Shown: positions 1-7,213 of the stretch, in pieces
Numbering within the stretch: the first letter of the stretch is position 1
Layout: each line of letters begins with the position of its first letter
Assembly (NCBI GenBank): GCA_036517235.1
Contig: DATDXL010000020.1
Span: 1-19,276, forward strand
Source: 2-02-FULL-46-13 sp036517235
GTDB taxonomy: Bacteria > Patescibacteriota > Minisyncoccia > Phycocordibacterales > DSPV01
DNA: 19,276 nt
Direction of reading: 5' to 3'
Notes under the pieces: model-generated
Told to the model about the DNA's origin: nothing
Databases searched by the model: none
The model's input: the letters and a program-made list of their open reading frames with translations, nothing else
Translations under genes and position numbers: made by a program

Positions 1-181
1 AAAGAAATTGGTCGCGCGCAAATCCGAGAAGCAAGGAACATTTTTCTTTGGTGTCCGCCGAGTCCGCGAGGCGGTGGCGGGGCGTCCTCATTCGTGGGGG
101 TTCTCCGCAAAATGGGTTCTGACTTTTTCAAACAAACACCAAAAAATCTTGGAATGGAATAGAATATAGGCGTACAGGTTT
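1..181. other. GC-rich leading segment without a supportable gene
   Basis: All three forward frames stay open from the window edge to about position 119, and forward frame 1 runs to a TAG at 160-162, so the 3' end of a gene entering from the left is possible. The translations are low-complexity (Gly/Pro/Arg-rich) and I recognise no family in any of them. The segment has a GC-rich hairpin-like patch around 54-78 (CCGCC near 56 and GGCGG near 70). It may instead be a dispersed intergenic repeat or a structured leader. I do not call a gene here. Confidence 0.3.
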
Positions 182-202
182 TTGGGATGGTTTCTCAAGA
201 AC

Positions 203-236
203 CTGTATTATTCCCGCTATCGCTGCCATAATACAG
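203..236. repeat. Inverted repeat upstream of the Cas2-like gene
   Basis: The 9-bp arms CTGTATTAT (203-211) and ATAATACAG (228-236) are perfect reverse complements around a centre containing CCGCTATCGC. The repeat ends two bases before the preferred ATG at 239. The same outer CTGTA/TACAG and centre CCGCTATCGC recur in the hairpin at 823-854 on the other side of the gene. A binding site for the encoded regulator, or the ends of a small mobile cassette, are both possible. Confidence 0.55.
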
Positions 237-238
237 AT

Positions 239-802
239 ATGAAGACCAGAAGAAAAATTGGAAGTGTACAGAAAAAGATACTCCTTCTTTTGCTTGCCGG
301 GTTTGCGCTTGGGTTAACCTATTCTCCTCGACGTCAATTTCGCATTATTAATGAAGCTTCCGATGAGTGGAAGAAGATAAATCAACAGAGTCTTCGAAAA
401 GCAATAACAATGTTATATCACTCAAAAATCGTAAAGACTCGAGTACATGGCAATGGAACCACAGCAATACTTCTCTCCCAAAAGGGGAAGAGGCTTGCTG
501 GTACATATAATCTCGAACAGATGAGACTGCCCAGTCCGAAACGGTGGGATGGCAAATGGAGGATGGTGCTATCCGACATTCCGGAGAAGAAAAAGAACAT
601 TCGCGAAGAATTTCGTTATCATCTGAAACGCTTAGGTTTTCAGGAATTTCAGAAGTCTGTCTATGTATATCCATTTGAGTGCAGAAACGAGTTAGATGTT
701 ATAGTCGAATGGTATCGCATTAAGCCATTGGTACGGTATGCGGTTATTGAGTACATAGATAACGATATGCAACTGCGGCGTGAATTTAGCCTAGGATCGT
801 AA
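239..802 (+). CDS. Cas2-like / PaaX-type transcriptional regulator-like protein
   Basis: The reading frame opens at 182, but the ATG at 239 is preferred. It starts the protein at MKTRRKIGSVQKK, directly before a hydrophobic helix, and leaves the upstream inverted repeat outside the gene. From that start the protein is 187 aa. The first half looks like a small helical or winged-helix region (residues about 1-95, with QQSLRKAITMLYHSKIVK as a putative recognition helix and beta wing). The second half carries the ferredoxin-like Cas2/PaaX C-terminal fold: WRMVLSDIPEKKKNIREEF, a GFQEFQKSVYVYPF strand-turn, then a terminal strand before EYIDND. Such proteins are common in Patescibacteria and are often auto-labelled Cas2. 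No cas1, other cas gene or repeat-spacer array is present, so a role in spacer acquisition is unlikely. A DNA-binding regulatory role is inferred from the PaaX-like layout. Nuclease activity cannot be judged. Confidence 0.75.
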   Translation: MKTRRKIGSVQKKILLLLLAGFALGLTYSPRRQFRIINEASDEWKKINQQSLRKAITMLYHSKIVKTRVHGNGTTAILLSQKGKRLAGTYNLEQMRLPSPKRWDGKWRMVLSDIPEKKKNIREEFRYHLKRLGFQEFQKSVYVYPFECRNELDVIVEWYRIKPLVRYAVIEYIDNDMQLRREFSLGS

Positions 803-822
803 GTTCTAGTATCTTAAGGAAA

Positions 823-854
823 TGTACTGTAGCCGCTATCGCGGCTACAGTACA
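823..854. repeat. Perfect 14-bp-arm hairpin after the Cas2-like gene
   Basis: The arms at 823-836 and 841-854 are perfect reverse complements (TGTACTGTAGCCGC and its complement) around a TATC loop. No T-tract follows, so a classical intrinsic terminator is not clearly formed. A transcription-stopping hairpin, an operator or a REP-like element all fit. Its outer CTGTA/TACAG and inner CCGCTATCGC match the inverted repeat at 203-236. Confidence 0.7.
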
Positions 855-901
855 GGCAGAGGACGCCTTAGAGAGTGGAAATGCAGATTGTGCTAAAGTA
901 G

Positions 902-907
902 TATAAT
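902..907 (+). promoter_or_regulatory. Candidate -10 box for the first phosphotransferase operon
   Basis: A perfect TATAAT lies 12 bases before the ATG at 920, which would give a very short or absent 5' leader. No convincing -35 hexamer sits at the usual distance, so the call rests on the -10 and its position. Only a weak purine stretch (TAGGA) precedes the start codon, which fits near-leaderless initiation. Confidence 0.45.
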
Positions 908-919
908 AGAGTATAGGAT

Positions 920-1870
920 ATGCAATTTATTAAGGAATTTAACGAGATTGATAAAAACGACGCGAGTGTGGCGGGTGGCAAAGGCGCGTCGCTAGGCGAG
1001 ATGACACAGGCGGGGATTCCGGTGCCGCCGGGCTTTGCTGTAACCGCACAGACATTCGACCAATTTTTGAAAGAGACGGATTTAGATGTCGAAATTGATT
1101 CAATTCTCCATAAGGTTGATCATCGAGAGATTCATACCGTCGAGAAGGCTTCCGAAGAGATACAAGGACTTATTCTTGAGGCGAAAATGCCTGATGATAT
1201 CGCCAGAGAGACACAAACCGCATTTAAGAAACTAAATGCGCAGTTTGTTGCGGTACGTTCATCAGCCACAGCGGAGGATTCATCGGCTGCTGCATGGGCA
1301 GGACAACTTGATAGTTATCTCAACACGACAGAACGTACCTTGCTGGAGAAGGTACAACATTGCTGGGCGTCCCTTTTTACGCCGCGTGCGATTTTCTACC
1401 GATTCGAGAAAGAATTGAGCAAGAGCAAGATATCCGTTGCTGTTGTTGTGCAGAAAATGGTTGAAAGCGAAGTTTCAGGTATCGCATTTTCCGTCCATCC
1501 GGTGACCGAAGACAGGAACCAGTTGATCATTGAGGCAGGGCTTGGGCTTGGCGAGGCGATTGTCTCTGGTCAAATAACCCCAGACAGCTATGTGGTGCAT
1601 AAAAGCGACAAACGGATTCTGGATAAGAATGTAGTAACGCAGGAGAGAGGGCTCTTCAAGAAAAAAGGCGAGCAGGGTGGCAATGAGTGGCGTGATATTC
1701 CCACTACTGAAGGAGAAAGACAGGTGCTTTCTGACGAAGAGATACTCGAACTCTCAGGGATTGTTGTAACTATTGAAAATCACTACGGGTTTCCCTGCGA
1801 CATCGAGTGGGCGCGGGAGAAAGGGAAGTTTTATATTGTGCAGTCACGTCCAATCACCACGCTCAAGTGA
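920..1870 (+). CDS. Stand-alone ATP-binding (PPDK_N) domain of PEP synthase / rifampicin-phosphotransferase type
   Basis: This 316-aa protein is an intact nucleotide-binding domain of the PEP synthase/PPDK/RPH superfamily and nothing more. Visible hallmarks in order: the glycine-rich loop GGKGASLGEM (19-28, Lys21), IPVPPGFAVT (33-42), VRSSATAED (112-120, Arg113), SAAAWAGQLDSYLNT, CWASLFTPRAIFYR (148-161), the GLGLGEAIVSGQITPDSY loop, and DIEWA...FYIVQSRPIT at the end (Glu296, Gln308, Arg310). In the family this domain uses ATP to phosphorylate the histidine of a separate swivel domain, releasing AMP and phosphate. Here it ends exactly where the swivel or middle domain would begin in the one-chain enzymes, and the next gene starts 3 nt later and supplies a middle plus His domain. 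It is the only such domain in the window, so it is the natural phosphate donor for all ten swivel modules (inference). There is no TIM-barrel PEP/pyruvate domain, so 'ppsA' would be misleading. Confidence 0.93.
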   Translation: MQFIKEFNEIDKNDASVAGGKGASLGEMTQAGIPVPPGFAVTAQTFDQFLKETDLDVEIDSILHKVDHREIHTVEKASEEIQGLILEAKMPDDIARETQTAFKKLNAQFVAVRSSATAEDSSAAAWAGQLDSYLNTTERTLLEKVQHCWASLFTPRAIFYRFEKELSKSKISVAVVVQKMVESEVSGIAFSVHPVTEDRNQLIIEAGLGLGEAIVSGQITPDSYVVHKSDKRILDKNVVTQERGLFKKKGEQGGNEWRDIPTTEGERQVLSDEEILELSGIVVTIENHYGFPCDIEWAREKGKFYIVQSRPITTLK

Positions 1871-1873
1871 TTT

Positions 1874-3304
1874 ATGGCAAAAGACCATAAAAAGCTGGTA
1901 AAAGAAGAATGGAAGTATTATGGGCGTTGGGTACAGCCAACGCTCTCTGGCACATTTTGGTCTCATTGCCATGAAGCAGCGAGCCTCTCCAAGATATTCC
2001 CCGATCATACATTTACCCCTCTGCTTTTCCTTGATGGGCATACGCTGACATATATGGAGGATGAACGCTGGATGGAGACATTTATCTCTCATGTAGCAGG
2101 ATCGAAACAGCGCACAGAAGGATTATACGACCAGGTTGAATCAATAGCGGCTGTATGCGAGCGTGAACATCTCTCACTTCTTGAGAAAAGAAGTCTGCCT
2201 GTGGATGGATATCTATCGGAGCTATTTTGCACTTACCGTGAAATGGCGGGGGTGTGGTGGTTTCTTATCGTGCTTTCAGCGGCACTGGAGCGCTACGTTC
2301 TCTCAAAAAGTCTTGCCAGAGACGAGGAAGAAATGTCACATTTCGTAGCTAGATATCACCGACCGACATGGCTTGAAGAACAAACACGCGAGGTGAAAGC
2401 ACTTGCTGAGTATGTCCGTAAACACTTTCCAACCATCACTCCCGAGAGAATCACTCTTGAATTGATCCAATCGAATCCCGAAATCATAAAGAAAGTGAAC
2501 GAGCACGTCAAAGAATATGAGTGGTTCGGTACCCATCACTGGGGAGGGGAAGGTTATACCGTTTTGAAATGCATTGAAGATATCCGTCAGGTATATGCAC
2601 GGACAGGAGCCTCTTCTCCTAAAGAAAAGAAGGGATCGGTTCCTGGTAACCATGAATCCATTTGGAAGCTCATCGCTCTTTTTTCCTATGGACGCACGCA
2701 TTGCGCTGAGGTGACCGCGAAAGTGGTTTATCATTCTCGCGCAATACTCATTGAACAGGCTGAGTGGTGGGGTATCAGCTATGATGCTCTCTGCTACTTA
2801 TCCGCGCATGAGATAGAGGCATCGCTCGGCAAGCATTCCATTACGCTCCCCAAGGATCTTGACGAGCGTCGCGCAGGATACGGATGTCTTATAAAAGACG
2901 GCGAGGAAGAGATCATCACTGGCAAGATGCTTAAGGGGGCTATCGATATAGTCGTTGAAGCCCCGGCGGAGAAGACTAATGAGCTTCGTGGTTCTATCGC
3001 AAGTAAAGGAGACGTAGTAAAAGGAATCGCGCGCGTCATTATTTCCCCGAAAGATTTCAGTAGATTTTTTACTGGGGAGATTCTTGTTGCGCCGGAGACA
3101 ACGCCTGATTTCGTACCTCTTATGAAATTAGCTAGTGCTATCGTGACCGACGTTGGTGGCATCACCTCCCATGCCGCCATAGTTTCGCGCGAATTAGGCA
3201 AGCCCTGCATCACAGGCACAAAGATCGGTACACAAGTTATTAAAGATGGAGATATACTAGAGGTAGACGCTAATAGAGGAATAGTAAAAATCATTAATAA
3301 ATAA
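1874..3304 (+). CDS. Swivel phosphohistidine protein 1 (middle domain plus PEP-utilizer mobile domain)
   Basis: This 476-aa protein follows the ATP-binding gene by 3 nt, consistent with translational coupling. Residues 1-100 form an aromatic-rich alpha/beta region (WKYYGRWVQPTLSGTFW, LLFLDGHTLTYMED). Residues 100-365 are mainly helical with an EYEWF element (Tyr215, Trp217) and a helix ending in an LCYLSAHEIEASL segment. That segment resembles the pre-swivel helical region of RPH and PEP synthases. The swivel domain spans about 370-476 with TDVGGITSHAAI; His433 is the predicted phosphohistidine, and the usual SRELGKPCITGT and KDGDILEVDA strands follow. Together with the preceding gene it reconstitutes the RPH-like order ATP domain, substrate domain, His domain. 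It lacks the C-terminal PEP/pyruvate TIM barrel of PpsA. The acceptor substrate is unknown. Confidence 0.88.
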   Translation: MAKDHKKLVKEEWKYYGRWVQPTLSGTFWSHCHEAASLSKIFPDHTFTPLLFLDGHTLTYMEDERWMETFISHVAGSKQRTEGLYDQVESIAAVCEREHLSLLEKRSLPVDGYLSELFCTYREMAGVWWFLIVLSAALERYVLSKSLARDEEEMSHFVARYHRPTWLEEQTREVKALAEYVRKHFPTITPERITLELIQSNPEIIKKVNEHVKEYEWFGTHHWGGEGYTVLKCIEDIRQVYARTGASSPKEKKGSVPGNHESIWKLIALFSYGRTHCAEVTAKVVYHSRAILIEQAEWWGISYDALCYLSAHEIEASLGKHSITLPKDLDERRAGYGCLIKDGEEEIITGKMLKGAIDIVVEAPAEKTNELRGSIASKGDVVKGIARVIISPKDFSRFFTGEILVAPETTPDFVPLMKLASAIVTDVGGITSHAAIVSRELGKPCITGTKIGTQVIKDGDILEVDANRGIVKIINK

Positions 3305-3318
3305 CCACTACGCATTTT

Positions 3319-4383
3319 ATGAATAAACATGAATCAGGAGCTTCACCTGAGAGTCAGGAGAAAATGGCGAAGATAGTGCTCCATTTTTTCCGGCATGGAG
3401 AACAATTAAAAGATCCCGATAAAACAGACACTGAATACGATCTCTCCCCAGTTGGTAGGGAGCAGGCTAGAAAAAAAGCGGAAACTGTAGGAGATTCTCC
3501 TAATCTTGGTCAGACTATGGCCTTTGGTAGTCCACGCAAACGCTCGCAACAGACTGCCGCGTTTGCGATGGCTAGCGAGGCGCTAGATACCATTGACGGC
3601 ACTGAATCGCTTGAAGAGCTTAAGAAAAAACTTCAAAAAGATGTTGCGGAAGGTCAAAACTACGGTTCTAAAGTGATGGTTGATCCGCGTCTTAATTTCT
3701 TCATGGATAAAGAAACCCCATTCGGAAAAGCTGCATATGACGCATTTGCTACCAGGAAAGAGTATTTAAGGTTCCTTGCAGAGGATAGTGATAAACTCGC
3801 AAGAGAAGTCAAGGATGAAAGAGGTTCAACCTATTCTCGACAGGCTGGAGGGATCGCAGAAATAGTGCAAAAATATATCGGAGTACTACCGCGCTGGGAA
3901 GAGCTTGTAGAAAGCGGGAAATATAATGATTCCAAACTGGAGAGATTCATGGGGTCTCATGGTGGAGTGACCGAGTCTTTCCTTTTGAAGGTAATAGAAA
4001 AAACGAAAGGCGTTGCCGAGCGCGACAAACTGGTAGCGCTCATGCCGAATGGTTTTGATTTCACCGAAGGGTTTGATGTTGCTGTTACCGACCAGGGAGG
4101 TGGGCAAGAACCGATAATCCATCTTACGTACAAGAAGATGAACGAAAAAGAACCGGAAAAGACTTTTGAGTTCGATGAAGATCTAACATCAGGTATGGTA
4201 GATCAGATTATCGCAGAGAAGGTTGTTGCTGATATAACCTATTCTCCCAAAAATGGATGGAATTGGGATGACACTCATCTTGATTTGGACTACAATCGTC
4301 AGTTCTTTTCATCATCGTCAAGTGTTTTTGGTGAAATCTGCAAGTCACTCAAGAAGAAGTATCCGAATGGTCCTCTAAATTAA
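3319..4383 (+). CDS. Histidine phosphatase superfamily (phosphoglycerate-mutase-like) protein
   Basis: This 354-aa protein carries the histidine-phosphatase signature. The catalytic loop is FFRHGEQ (Arg25, His26), followed by DLSPVGREQARKKAE, the second arginine element GSPRKRSQQT (71-80), and GSHGG with the probable second catalytic His214. The family forms a phosphohistidine intermediate and removes or moves phosphate on small molecules or proteins. At 354 aa it is longer than simple members, with a large insertion between residues 85 and 205 and an extra C-terminal segment. The start at 3319 has no Shine-Dalgarno site. An ATG at 3364 (MAKIVLHFFRHG) follows AGGAG by 3 nt and would drop 15 unstructured residues, so it may be the real start. 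It lies between two swivel genes in the same operon. A role in removing phosphate from the swivel histidines or their products is inference. It could equally act on an unrelated phosphoester. Confidence 0.85.
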   Translation: MNKHESGASPESQEKMAKIVLHFFRHGEQLKDPDKTDTEYDLSPVGREQARKKAETVGDSPNLGQTMAFGSPRKRSQQTAAFAMASEALDTIDGTESLEELKKKLQKDVAEGQNYGSKVMVDPRLNFFMDKETPFGKAAYDAFATRKEYLRFLAEDSDKLAREVKDERGSTYSRQAGGIAEIVQKYIGVLPRWEELVESGKYNDSKLERFMGSHGGVTESFLLKVIEKTKGVAERDKLVALMPNGFDFTEGFDVAVTDQGGGQEPIIHLTYKKMNEKEPEKTFEFDEDLTSGMVDQIIAEKVVADITYSPKNGWNWDDTHLDLDYNRQFFSSSSSVFGEICKSLKKKYPNGPLN

Positions 4384-4392
4384 AGAGGTACC

Positions 4393-5451
4393 ATGAATCT
4401 TTCAGATTTCAAAAAGCACAAAGATTGGGTGAAAGTCTGGTCTGGTCGGTGGAGTCTCCACTTCGACTCCCATATCGGCAACGACTGGTCAAAGAATCTT
4501 ACGATTGCGGGAAAGCCTGTGTTTCCGCACGTTATCTATTTCTATACCAACGGCATTACCGATTGTTGGGTCAGCCAGTTGGAAAAAGATGATCTTGGTG
4601 AGCGTTTCAATTCATTGGTACGCGATAACCCAGCGTATCTTGAAGAATTACCAAAAACATTCAGGTCGCTTGCCGATACCGTCACTGCATTTTTGAATTC
4701 ACACGACCCCAAAAAGATAACACCTTCAGAATTTAGAGAGTATTGGAATCTCATCAGCAAATACTACCTTCCACATTTGAGCGTTAAATACATCGTTGAT
4801 TACCTTTCGCCGGAGATTTTGGAAAAACATCTCCCTGCATTGGAGGGAGCTCGGCTCTACGCCGAGCCGATATTCAGGAACACCGAGAATTTTCTTGAAG
4901 CATTTGTGGAGCGTATAGGAAAAGCTGCCGGATATACCAAAGAGATGATACTTGCCACTTTGGCAGGCGAACTGGATTCGCATTTGGAAGGTAAGCCGCT
5001 ACCGGAAAAAAGTGAGCTGCAAAATCGCTACAACCGATCGGCTCTTTTGGTAAAGGAAGGAGGGCAGGAGCTTGTAGGAGGGGACGAGGTCGGTGCTATC
5101 GAAGCCATCGTTCATCCGAGACTTGATACCAGTGAAATAAAAGGCCAGATTGCCTACAAAGGAAAAGCAAAAGGGAAAGTTAGAATCGTGGTCAATCCTC
5201 GTGAAGTTTCGGTATTTGATAAAGGAGACATTCTCGTAACAGGTATGACACGTCCGGAGTTTCTGCCACTTATGGAAAAAGCGGCAGCGTTTGTTACCGA
5301 TGCCGGTGGCATTCTCTCGCATGCCGCCATTGTTGCCCGCGAAATGAGAAAACCTTGTGTTATCGGCACTCACGTTGCAACAAAAGTCTTAAAAGACGGC
5401 GATGTGGTAGAGGTCGATGCGGACAAGGGCATAGTAAAAATAATGAAATAA
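4393..5451 (+). CDS. Swivel phosphohistidine protein 2 (short form)
   Basis: This 352-aa protein is preceded by AAAGAGGT, a fair ribosome site 5 nt before the ATG. The N-terminal region has WVKVWSGRWSLHFDSH and VIYFYTNGITDCW, matching the aromatic alpha/beta region of the other paralogues (compare the FYDNGKADWY element of the last one). A helical region to about 245 follows, then the swivel domain at 248-352 with TDAGGILSHAAI; His310 is the predicted phosphohistidine. It is about 130 residues shorter than most paralogues and lacks the segment holding the [YF]-x-W motif. It may therefore be a naturally compact form or an old internal deletion that kept the frame. All swivel hallmarks are intact. 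Substrate unknown. Confidence 0.85.
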   Translation: MNLSDFKKHKDWVKVWSGRWSLHFDSHIGNDWSKNLTIAGKPVFPHVIYFYTNGITDCWVSQLEKDDLGERFNSLVRDNPAYLEELPKTFRSLADTVTAFLNSHDPKKITPSEFREYWNLISKYYLPHLSVKYIVDYLSPEILEKHLPALEGARLYAEPIFRNTENFLEAFVERIGKAAGYTKEMILATLAGELDSHLEGKPLPEKSELQNRYNRSALLVKEGGQELVGGDEVGAIEAIVHPRLDTSEIKGQIAYKGKAKGKVRIVVNPREVSVFDKGDILVTGMTRPEFLPLMEKAAAFVTDAGGILSHAAIVAREMRKPCVIGTHVATKVLKDGDVVEVDADKGIVKIMK

Positions 5452-5453
5452 CT

Positions 5454-5489
5454 AACTATTCTAGTATTCTATAGAATTCTAGAATAGTT
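5454..5489. repeat. AT-rich hairpin after swivel gene 2
   Basis: Arms AACTATTCTAG (5454-5464) and CTAGAATAGTT (5479-5489) flank a 12-bp perfect palindrome ATTCTATAGAAT (5466-5477), with only a T-T mismatch breaking one long hairpin. No T-tract follows. It shares the 15-nt string CTATTCTAGTATTCT with the hairpin at 12494-12531. It may slow or stop transcription, or be a copy of a small dispersed repeat. Confidence 0.7.
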
Positions 5490-5494
5490 CTCGT

Positions 5495-6344
5495 ATGAAA
5501 GCATGGCAGAAGAAAAAAGAATGGGAATTTATCGTCAATAGGACGTACACACCTCTGGCGCTTTCCATAAATTCTTTTGATACTGCGCAGAAGTACCTTG
5601 ATAAGGTTTTACCTGTTCCAGTCAGAGATATCTATGCCGGGTATAAAGACGACTTGTACTACGGAGCGGGAGATCAGGAGATGATAGCCAAGGTACAGCT
5701 AGATCGCTATGCCGAAGAAGGACCGAAGTTTTTGTGGCACATGGCGGAACTTTGTGAGCAGGAAGGTGGAAAACTTACGGCAAAGGCAAAAGCACCCTGT
5801 TGATTTCAATGATCTCATGATGTATCGGTCAGCAGAATGGGTCGGATTATTCAAAGATAAAAAGACCGTGCCGGCGGATGTAATTCAAGAACGGCGCGAA
5901 CGTATAGTTATAGAATTAACTTTAGACGGGGTAGCTGAATATCGTGGCAAAGTAGCTTTGGCTTATCGCGACCTCTACTTTCCGCAGGAAAAAGAGCCAG
6001 CTATAAATGTGACGAAATTTAAGGGTACAACGGTTAGTACGGGAAAAGTAAAAGGCAGTGTGCGGGTTATTTTTTCTCCTCGAAACGTTAGTGGTATGAA
6101 GAAAGGGGAGATCCTTGTTGCTCCCATGACTTCGCCGGATTACATTGTTGCTATGAGAATGGCTTCTGCAATTGTGACCGATATCGGGGGCCTTATGTCC
6201 CATGCCGCCATCATCTCGCGCGAGCTCAAAGTACCCTGCATCGTCGGTACCAAAATCGCAACCAAAGTATTGAAAGACGGCGACCTTGTCGAAGTCGATG
6301 CAGATAGTGGTATAGTTAAGATTATAAAAAGAGCAGAAAAATGA
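5495..6344 (+). pseudogene. Frameshifted and internally deleted swivel phosphohistidine gene (copy 3)
   Basis: Two overlapping frames together make one damaged gene. The first (5495-5803) encodes 102 aa of an N-terminal region starting MKAWQKKKEWEF and hits TGA after LTAKAKAPC. The second, shifted by +1, is open across 5709-6344; its useful part starts near 5800 with HPVDFNDLMMYRS, which matches the helix just before the swivel domain in other copies. It continues into a complete swivel domain with TDIGGLMSHAAI (His codon 6201-6203). Joined, the product would be about 283 aa against roughly 430-500 for full-length paralogues, so about 200 central codons are missing and the frame is broken at the join. 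A deletion of non-triplet size explains both. A sequencing error cannot explain the missing middle. The intact swivel domain could still be made from the ATG at 5709 or by frameshifting, so residual function is possible. Confidence 0.75.
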
Positions 6345-6685
6345 GAATAGAGATCATAAAAGATACTGTTTCGACTGAAGAAGCTAAAGAAATGGGCAAG
6401 GAATTTTACGATGATATGGTAAAGGGCGCCTGTGATATTGCTAAGGGCATCATCGCGCTTGGCGGAGAATATCACATTGATGCGGCAAAGGTACTCATAG
6501 AAGCAGGTTCAAAAGGAGATGAGATATGGGGTTTTAATATTGTGTTCGGCAAGCCAAAGGAAGAGAGAATCGAGTATACCGCTCTGATAAATATCAGGCC
6601 GACTAAGGGCAACAAAGATATGTATATTCAGGACGAGAGCGTGCGCAACAAAATCAAGGAAATCGTGAATTCAAAAGTAGTATGA
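6341..6685 (+). CDS. DUF5674-like conserved small protein
   Basis: This 114-aa protein overlaps the preceding frame by 4 nt (ATGA). It has the features I associate with DUF5674: an N-terminal strand MRIEIIKDTVS, a helix with DMVKGACDIAKGIIALGG, the central AAKVLIEAGSKGDEIWGFN, and a C-terminal INIRPTKGN followed by a helix. The family is widespread in Patescibacteria and, to my knowledge, has no assigned function. There is no signal peptide or membrane segment. Its place inside the phosphotransferase operon may be meaningful or just operon packing. Confidence 0.75.
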   Translation: MRIEIIKDTVSTEEAKEMGKEFYDDMVKGACDIAKGIIALGGEYHIDAAKVLIEAGSKGDEIWGFNIVFGKPKEERIEYTALINIRPTKGNKDMYIQDESVRNKIKEIVNSKVV

Positions 6686-6686
6686 A

Positions 6687-6866
6687 TCCCGTTAGAAATT
6701 TACAAAACAAGTACCATGCGAAGCGCCCGCCTGCGCGCAACGCGCGGGCAGGCGAGAGGCGAATAGCTTCATCCCTCTCTACGGCGCAGCGCTTCGCATA
6801 TAACGGGACGTACCTATCCGGTACACGCACTGCGCTGAATTATTCACTCGTAAATTTCTAACTGGG
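6687..6866. mobile_element. MITE-like 180-bp inverted-repeat element
   Basis: The ends are inverted repeats: CCCGTTAGAAATTTAC at 6688-6703 and its complement with one extra base at 6850-6866 (13 bp perfect). Inside lie a second perfect pair, ATGCGAAGCGC (6716-6726) with GCGCTTCGCAT (6789-6799), and a GC-rich third pair, CGCCTGC (6728-6734) with GCAGGCG (6748-6754). ATGAA occurs directly before (6682-6686) and directly after (6867-6871) and looks like a 5-bp target duplication. The element has no coding capacity. Removing it with one ATGAA copy would restore an ATGA stop/start overlap between the flanking genes, the arrangement used elsewhere in this cluster. A structured RNA is the main alternative. 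Confidence 0.6.
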
Positions 6867-7157
6867 ATGAAAACAGAGAGAACAGCACGGTTTTTGATGG
6901 CGAATCTAGGGAGCGAAGTTTCTCGGCTTCTGGACTCCAAAGAGAAAGGGGATAGAGAGATGGCTCAAAAGTGTTTGGCGCGCGCCCAAAGGATCTTTGA
7001 ACAAATTGAGAATATTCCAGAAATGCAACCGAGGAAAGAGGAACTTTCTTTGCTGCGTGAAATCGTCGATGATGTGGTTCAAGAATCTCCTCGGTATGAA
7101 GTATCTAAAAGTAACTTGAAATCCTATTTTTTTCCGTTTGCTTCGCGAGTCGTGTAA
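6867..7157 (+). CDS. Small helical protein of unknown function
   Basis: This 96-aa protein is predicted all-helical, with FLMANLGSEVSRLLDSKEKGD, a central MAQKCLARAQRIFEQIE helix and a C-terminal KSYFFPFASRVV. I have an impression of similar short Patescibacterial proteins but cannot name a family. It has no clear ribosome site: its ATG abuts the right end of the MITE-like element, which may have separated it from its former upstream neighbour. It is the last gene before the terminator, so it closes the first operon. Confidence 0.65.
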   Translation: MKTERTARFLMANLGSEVSRLLDSKEKGDREMAQKCLARAQRIFEQIENIPEMQPRKEELSLLREIVDDVVQESPRYEVSKSNLKSYFFPFASRVV

Positions 7158-7159
7158 AA

Positions 7160-7193
7160 GAAAAATCCGTCCGCGCTAGGCAGACGGGTTTTG
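7160..7193 (+). terminator. Intrinsic terminator of the first operon
   Basis: AAAATCCGTC pairs with GACGGGTTTT (one G-T wobble) around an 11-nt loop and ends in a TTTT run, three bases after the stop codon at 7155-7157. The A-rich 5' arm and T-rich 3' arm mean it could also serve the convergent minus-strand gene ending at 7214. Confidence 0.7.
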
Positions 7194-7213
7194 TGAATTG
7201 AACTTACCTGTGG

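Noticed and set aside
1..162. C-terminal part of a gene entering from the left edge
   Set aside because: Three frames are open at once in a GC-rich stretch and none gives a recognisable protein; kept only as an uncertain region.
182..238. Use of the upstream ATG at 182 for the Cas2-like gene
   Set aside because: The extra 19 residues cover the inverted repeat at 203-236 and look non-domain-like; the ATG at 239 begins the protein-like sequence.
239..802. CRISPR-Cas adaptation gene (true Cas2)
   Set aside because: No cas1, effector genes or repeat-spacer array in the window, and the protein has an extra N-terminal regulatory-like domain.
920..3304. PEP synthase (ppsA) split in two
   Set aside because: The combined length is close to PpsA, but the second protein has a helical middle domain before the swivel and no TIM-barrel PEP/pyruvate domain after it.
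6687..6866. tRNA or other known structured RNA between the small genes
   Set aside because: No cloverleaf or other known fold could be traced; nested inverted repeats with flanking ATGAA fit a MITE-like insertion better.
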